Shown in pieces: positions 61,395 through 64,000 of a stretch of 64,000 nt of DNA. The notes below the pieces were generated by a model, which searched no databases, was not told where the DNA came from, and saw only the letters and a program-made list of their open reading frames with translations. The position numbers and the translations under genes are program-made. Positions within the stretch are counted from its first letter, which is position 1. Every line of letters begins with the position of its first letter. Source of the DNA: Xylophilus sp. Leaf220 (GTDB lineage Bacteria > Pseudomonadota > Gammaproteobacteria > Burkholderiales > Burkholderiaceae_C); contig NZ_LMKO01000007.1 of the NCBI RefSeq assembly GCF_001421705.1, positions 1 to 64,000 on the forward strand, read 5' to 3'.

Positions 61395-62692
61395 CACGCG
61401 CAGCCGCCCTTCCCCACCGGCGGTCGTGGCGCACGGCGGACGGCCCGGCCCCCTGGCCGGCCCTGCCCACCTGGGCCGCGGCCGGCGTGCTCGCCCTGCT
61501 GGCCGGCTGCGCCAGCAGCCCGCGCGGCGGCGGCGACGGACCGCCGGCCCACCCGCCCGCCGGCCTGGAGCGCTTGCCCGACGCCGAGCCGCGCATCGAG
61601 ACGATCCGCAGCGGCGGCCCCAACAAGCCCTACACCGTGGCGGGCCGCTCATACGTCCCGATGCAGGGCGACGAGCCGTTCAGCGAAAGCGGACTGGCCT
61701 CCTGGTACGGCCGCCAGTTCCACGGCAAGCCCACCGCCAGCGGCGAGCGCTACGACATGTACGCGATGACCGCCGCGCACCCCACCCTGCCGGTGCCCAG
61801 CTACGTGCGGGTGCGCAACCCGGCCAACGGCCGCGAGGCGATCCTGCGGGTCAACGACCGCGGCCCCTTCCACCCGGGCCGGGTGATCGACCTGAGCTAC
61901 ACCGCCGCCCTGCACCTGGACCTGCTGCGCGGCGTGGCGCCGGTGGAGGTGACGCGGATCACCCAGACCGACATCCGCACCGGCGCCTGGCGGCGGGAAG
62001 GGGCGGGCACCGCTTTTGCGGCAGCGGCGCGGGCAGTGCCCTCCGGCAGTGGTGAAGGCGGTGGCGTGGCCCCGCCTGCAGTCGCTGCTGCGGTCGTGGT
62101 ACCGCAGGCATTGGTCCAGCCGGTGGCAGCGACGCGAGACAATGTGCCGCGTGCGTCGGCAGCGAGTCGTTATGGTTCGGCAGCGCAGCCCGTCGCGCCA
62201 TCGCCGATGCCCCCGCCGCAGGCCGATGCCGCTGCGGTGGCCCCGCCGCCCCAGGCGCCGCAGCCAACCGCCGCACCCCGTATCGAAGTGACAGACCTCC
62301 GCCCGCTCACCGCCCTGCCGGTGATGAGCCTGCCCCGCGAAGACCCGGCGACCGAACCCGTGCGCACCGTGTCGGTCAGCCCGGCCACGCCGCCGCCGGT
62401 GCGCTTGCTGCCACCCGATCCGGCGCCTGTGGCGACGGTCGAGGCACCTGCGGCAGACGCCGGCTTCTGGGTCCAGCTCGGCGCCTTCGGGCGGCGCGAA
62501 GGCGCCGACGCGCTGCAGCAGCAATCCGCGCCGCAACTGCAGGGCCTGGCGCCGTCCTTCGGCATCGTGACAGACAGCGGGCTGCACCGACTGCAGGCCG
62601 GGCCCTATGCGTCGCGCGGTGCGGCGCAGGCGGCCGCCGAGCGGATCGGCGCCGCGCTGCAGCTGCGGCCGGTGGTGGTCGAGCGGCGCTGA
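61391..62692 (+). CDS. rlpA: Septal ring lytic transglycosylase RlpA with SPOR domain
   Basis: Outer-membrane lipoprotein of 433 residues with lipobox ALLAGC, then the double-psi beta-barrel domain at about 95-185 (SGLASWYGRQFHGKPTASGERYD, VRNPANGREAILRVNDRGPFH, RVIDLSYTAA) holding the catalytic His and Asp residues, a long Ala/Pro/Val-rich linker of about 170 residues, and a C-terminal SPOR domain from about 357 (FWVQLGAFGRREGADAL, then LHRLQAGPYASRGAAQAAAERI) that binds denuded septal peptidoglycan. In characterised species RlpA cleaves glycan strands without stem peptides at the septum. The linker is longer than usual. Coupled to glnE by ATGA. Confidence 0.94.
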   Translation: MTRAAALPHRRSWRTADGPAPWPALPTWAAAGVLALLAGCASSPRGGGDGPPAHPPAGLERLPDAEPRIETIRSGGPNKPYTVAGRSYVPMQGDEPFSESGLASWYGRQFHGKPTASGERYDMYAMTAAHPTLPVPSYVRVRNPANGREAILRVNDRGPFHPGRVIDLSYTAALHLDLLRGVAPVEVTRITQTDIRTGAWRREGAGTAFAAAARAVPSGSGEGGGVAPPAVAAAVVVPQALVQPVAATRDNVPRASAASRYGSAAQPVAPSPMPPPQADAAAVAPPPQAPQPTAAPRIEVTDLRPLTALPVMSLPREDPATEPVRTVSVSPATPPPVRLLPPDPAPVATVEAPAADAGFWVQLGAFGRREGADALQQQSAPQLQGLAPSFGIVTDSGLHRLQAGPYASRGAAQAAAERIGAALQLRPVVVERR

Positions 62693-62730
62693 TCCGCACG
62701 GAAGCCGCTCCGCGCCGGCGGCGGCCGCGG

Positions 62731-63717
62731 TCAATCCACCTTGCCGATGCCCTGCACCACCCGTGCCATCGCCTGCGCATCGGCCTGCACGAAACGGGCG
62801 AACGCGGGCGCATCCTGGAACTGGAAAACGCTGCCGGCAGCGACCAGCGACTGCGCGGCGCGGGCGTCCTGGGCGGCGAAACGTGCCGCCTCGCCGAGGC
62901 GGGCCAGCACCTCGGGCGGCGTGCCGGCGGGCGCGAACAGGCCGGCCCACTGCGAATAGCCGATCGGCACCCCGAGCTCGCGCAGGCTCGGCACCTCGGG
63001 CAGCACCGCCAGCCGGCCCTCGCCCCAGTGCGCCAGGGCCCGCAGGCGGCCGGCCTTCACCTGCTGCACCACGCTCGACGGCCCGGTCGATAGAGCGTCG
63101 ATCTGGCCCGCCAGCAGCGCCACTACCGCGGGCCCTGCGCCGGTGTAGGGCACGTGCAGCAGGAAGCTGCCGGTGGCGGCCTTCCACTGCTCCATCGGCA
63201 CGTGCATGGTGCCGTAGTTGCCGGAGGAGCCGAAGGCGAGCTTGCCGGGTGCCGTCTTCACATAGGCGGCGAACTCGGCATAGGTCTTCCAGGGGCTGTC
63301 GGCACGCACCACCAGCACGGTGGGATCGGCGGTGAAGCGGGCGATCGGCACCAGCTGGTTCAGCTCGAACATCGGCGCGCGCCGCATGACCCGGTCGGCC
63401 TCGGGCAGCACCACGACCGACGACAGCGCCATCAGCAGCGTGTAGCCGTCGGGCCGGGCGCGGGCGACCTGCGCCATGCCGATACCCCCGCCGGCGCCGC
63501 CCTTGTTCTCGATCACCATCGGCTGCTGCAGGTAGCGGCCCATCGCCTCGGCCACCGGACGCCCCACCACGTCGGCCACGCCACCGGGCGGGAAGGGCAC
63601 GACGACGGTGACGGCCCGGCTGGGATAGGCCTCCTGCGCATGCGCGCCCAGTCCCAGCGAGGCCAGGGCCGGAAGCGCGACGGACTGGAGGATGCGGCGG
63701 CGGTCGTAGTTTTTCAT
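62731..63717 (-). CDS. Bug/TctC-family periplasmic binding protein (second orphan)
   Basis: Second TctC-type binding protein, 328 residues, with a cleavable signal (DRRRILQSVALPALASLGLG, then AHA-QEAYPS). Markers: YPSRAVTVVVPFPPGGVADVV, IENKGGAGGGIGM, RPDGYTLLMA, KLAFGSSGNYGTMHVPMEQ, HVPYTGAGPAVVALLAGQID and WAGLFAPAGTPPEVLARL. No TctAB genes accompany it. It lies 37 bp downstream of a fumarylacetoacetate hydrolase-family gene on the same strand; a pairing of a catabolic hydrolase with a Bug protein suggests uptake of a substrate for that pathway. Ligand unknown. Confidence 0.92.
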   Translation of the reverse strand: MKNYDRRRILQSVALPALASLGLGAHAQEAYPSRAVTVVVPFPPGGVADVVGRPVAEAMGRYLQQPMVIENKGGAGGGIGMAQVARARPDGYTLLMALSSVVVLPEADRVMRRAPMFELNQLVPIARFTADPTVLVVRADSPWKTYAEFAAYVKTAPGKLAFGSSGNYGTMHVPMEQWKAATGSFLLHVPYTGAGPAVVALLAGQIDALSTGPSSVVQQVKAGRLRALAHWGEGRLAVLPEVPSLRELGVPIGYSQWAGLFAPAGTPPEVLARLGEAARFAAQDARAAQSLVAAGSVFQFQDAPAFARFVQADAQAMARVVQGIGKVD

Positions 63718-63754
63718 TTCGGTTTGTCTCTTTTTTTATGGGGCGCGCGGGCCG

Positions 63755-64000
63755 TCAGCCGGCGATGCGGTTCTCGAGCGTGCCGATGCCCTCGATCTCG
63801 ATCTTCATCCGGTCGCCGGGCACCAGGAAACGCGGAGGCGTGAAGCCGATCCCCACGCCCGCCGGCGTGCCGGTGGCGATCACGTCGCCCGGCTGCAGTT
63901 CCATGCCGGCCGACAGCGTGGCGATGATGGTCGGGATGTCGAAGATCAGGTCGCGGGTGTTGGCGTTCTGGCGCAGCTCGTCGTTGATCCAGCACTTGAC
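63755..64000 (-). CDS. Fumarylacetoacetate hydrolase family protein, C-terminal part
   Basis: The last 81 codons of a gene cut by the right edge. The sequence shows the conserved C-terminal motifs of the FAH family: VKCWINDELRQNANTRDLIF, the core GDVIATGTPAGVG and PPRFLVPGDRMKIEIEGIGT, ending LENRIAG. Such enzymes hydrolyse or decarboxylate acylpyruvates and 2-oxo-hept-enedioate-type intermediates of aromatic degradation. Specificity cannot be judged without the N-terminal half. A Bug-family gene follows on the same strand. Confidence 0.9.
   Translation of the reverse strand, partial: VKCWINDELRQNANTRDLIFDIPTIIATLSAGMELQPGDVIATGTPAGVGIGFTPPRFLVPGDRMKIEIEGIGTLENRIAG

Noticed and set aside
57303-61652. 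1449-codon minus-strand open frame spanning glnE and part of yhdP
   Set aside because: Antisense to glnE and out of frame with yhdP; no domain signature.
1-64000. Search by eye for tRNA, rRNA, riboswitches, CRISPR arrays and replication origins
   Set aside because: No stretch with the needed conserved features was recognised; this is a visual reading and a covariance-model scan could still find small RNAs.

Overview
The window is GC-rich chromosomal DNA of a betaproteobacterium, most likely Burkholderiales and probably Comamonadaceae (a Xylophilus/Variovorax/Acidovorax-like organism). The basis is gene content and order (def / LysM protein / dprA, fmt, yajC-secD-secF, nitrilase-yhdP-glnE, two orphan Bug/TctC binding proteins, kynBUA, a fused indolepyruvate oxidoreductase) and two short intergenic repeat families of a kind I associate with this group. 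This placement is inference; there is no rRNA or tRNA gene to confirm it.

Left part (1-8.3 kb): a DUF481 outer-membrane protein, then a visibly less GC-rich block holding one 2213-codon gene. That gene encodes a DUF4011 / superfamily-1 helicase / Vsr-like nuclease / DUF3320 protein, an architecture linked to anti-phage defence, with an apparent transglutaminase-like Cys-His segment at its N-terminus. From 8.2 to 18.3 kb: pyruvate kinase, a fatty-acid desaturase, a response regulator-histidine kinase-binding protein operon divergent from a citrate (CitMHS) transporter, and a hipBA toxin-antitoxin pair.

Middle part (18.3-41.4 kb): an orphan TctC-type protein, phosphoglycerate kinase, and a minus-strand chain of def, a lipoprotein, fmt, azlC, two 22-codon mini-ORFs and azlD. 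From fmt onward its members overlap by ATGA. A LysM protein and dprA lie on the other strand. Then come secF, secD and yajC, followed by an aromatic amino-acid catabolic region: fused indolepyruvate:ferredoxin oxidoreductase with a divergent Lrp/AsnC regulator, an exported argininosuccinate-lyase-like protein, and kynBUA (tryptophan to anthranilate). An MFS exporter closes this part.

Right part (41.4-64 kb): a phosphate-starvation locus with two tandem alkaline phosphatases, a secreted protein of unknown function and a convergent PhoX, with Pho-box-like 11-bp repeats upstream of both transcription units. It continues with a lysozyme-inhibitor-like lipoprotein, mltA, a 46-residue membrane protein, an OmpA-family lipoprotein, a DctS/DctR-type two-component pair, a nitrilase-family amidase, yhdP, glnE, rlpA, a second orphan TctC-type protein, and the 3' end of a fumarylacetoacetate hydrolase family gene cut by the window edge.

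A REP-like repeat of about 60-68 bp (a GC-rich inverted repeat followed by an ATAGC palindrome) occurs about nine times. It abuts stop codons, merges into terminators, and in two cases (dprA and fmt) lies inside coding sequence. I see no rRNA, tRNA, CRISPR array, complete insertion sequence or replication origin.
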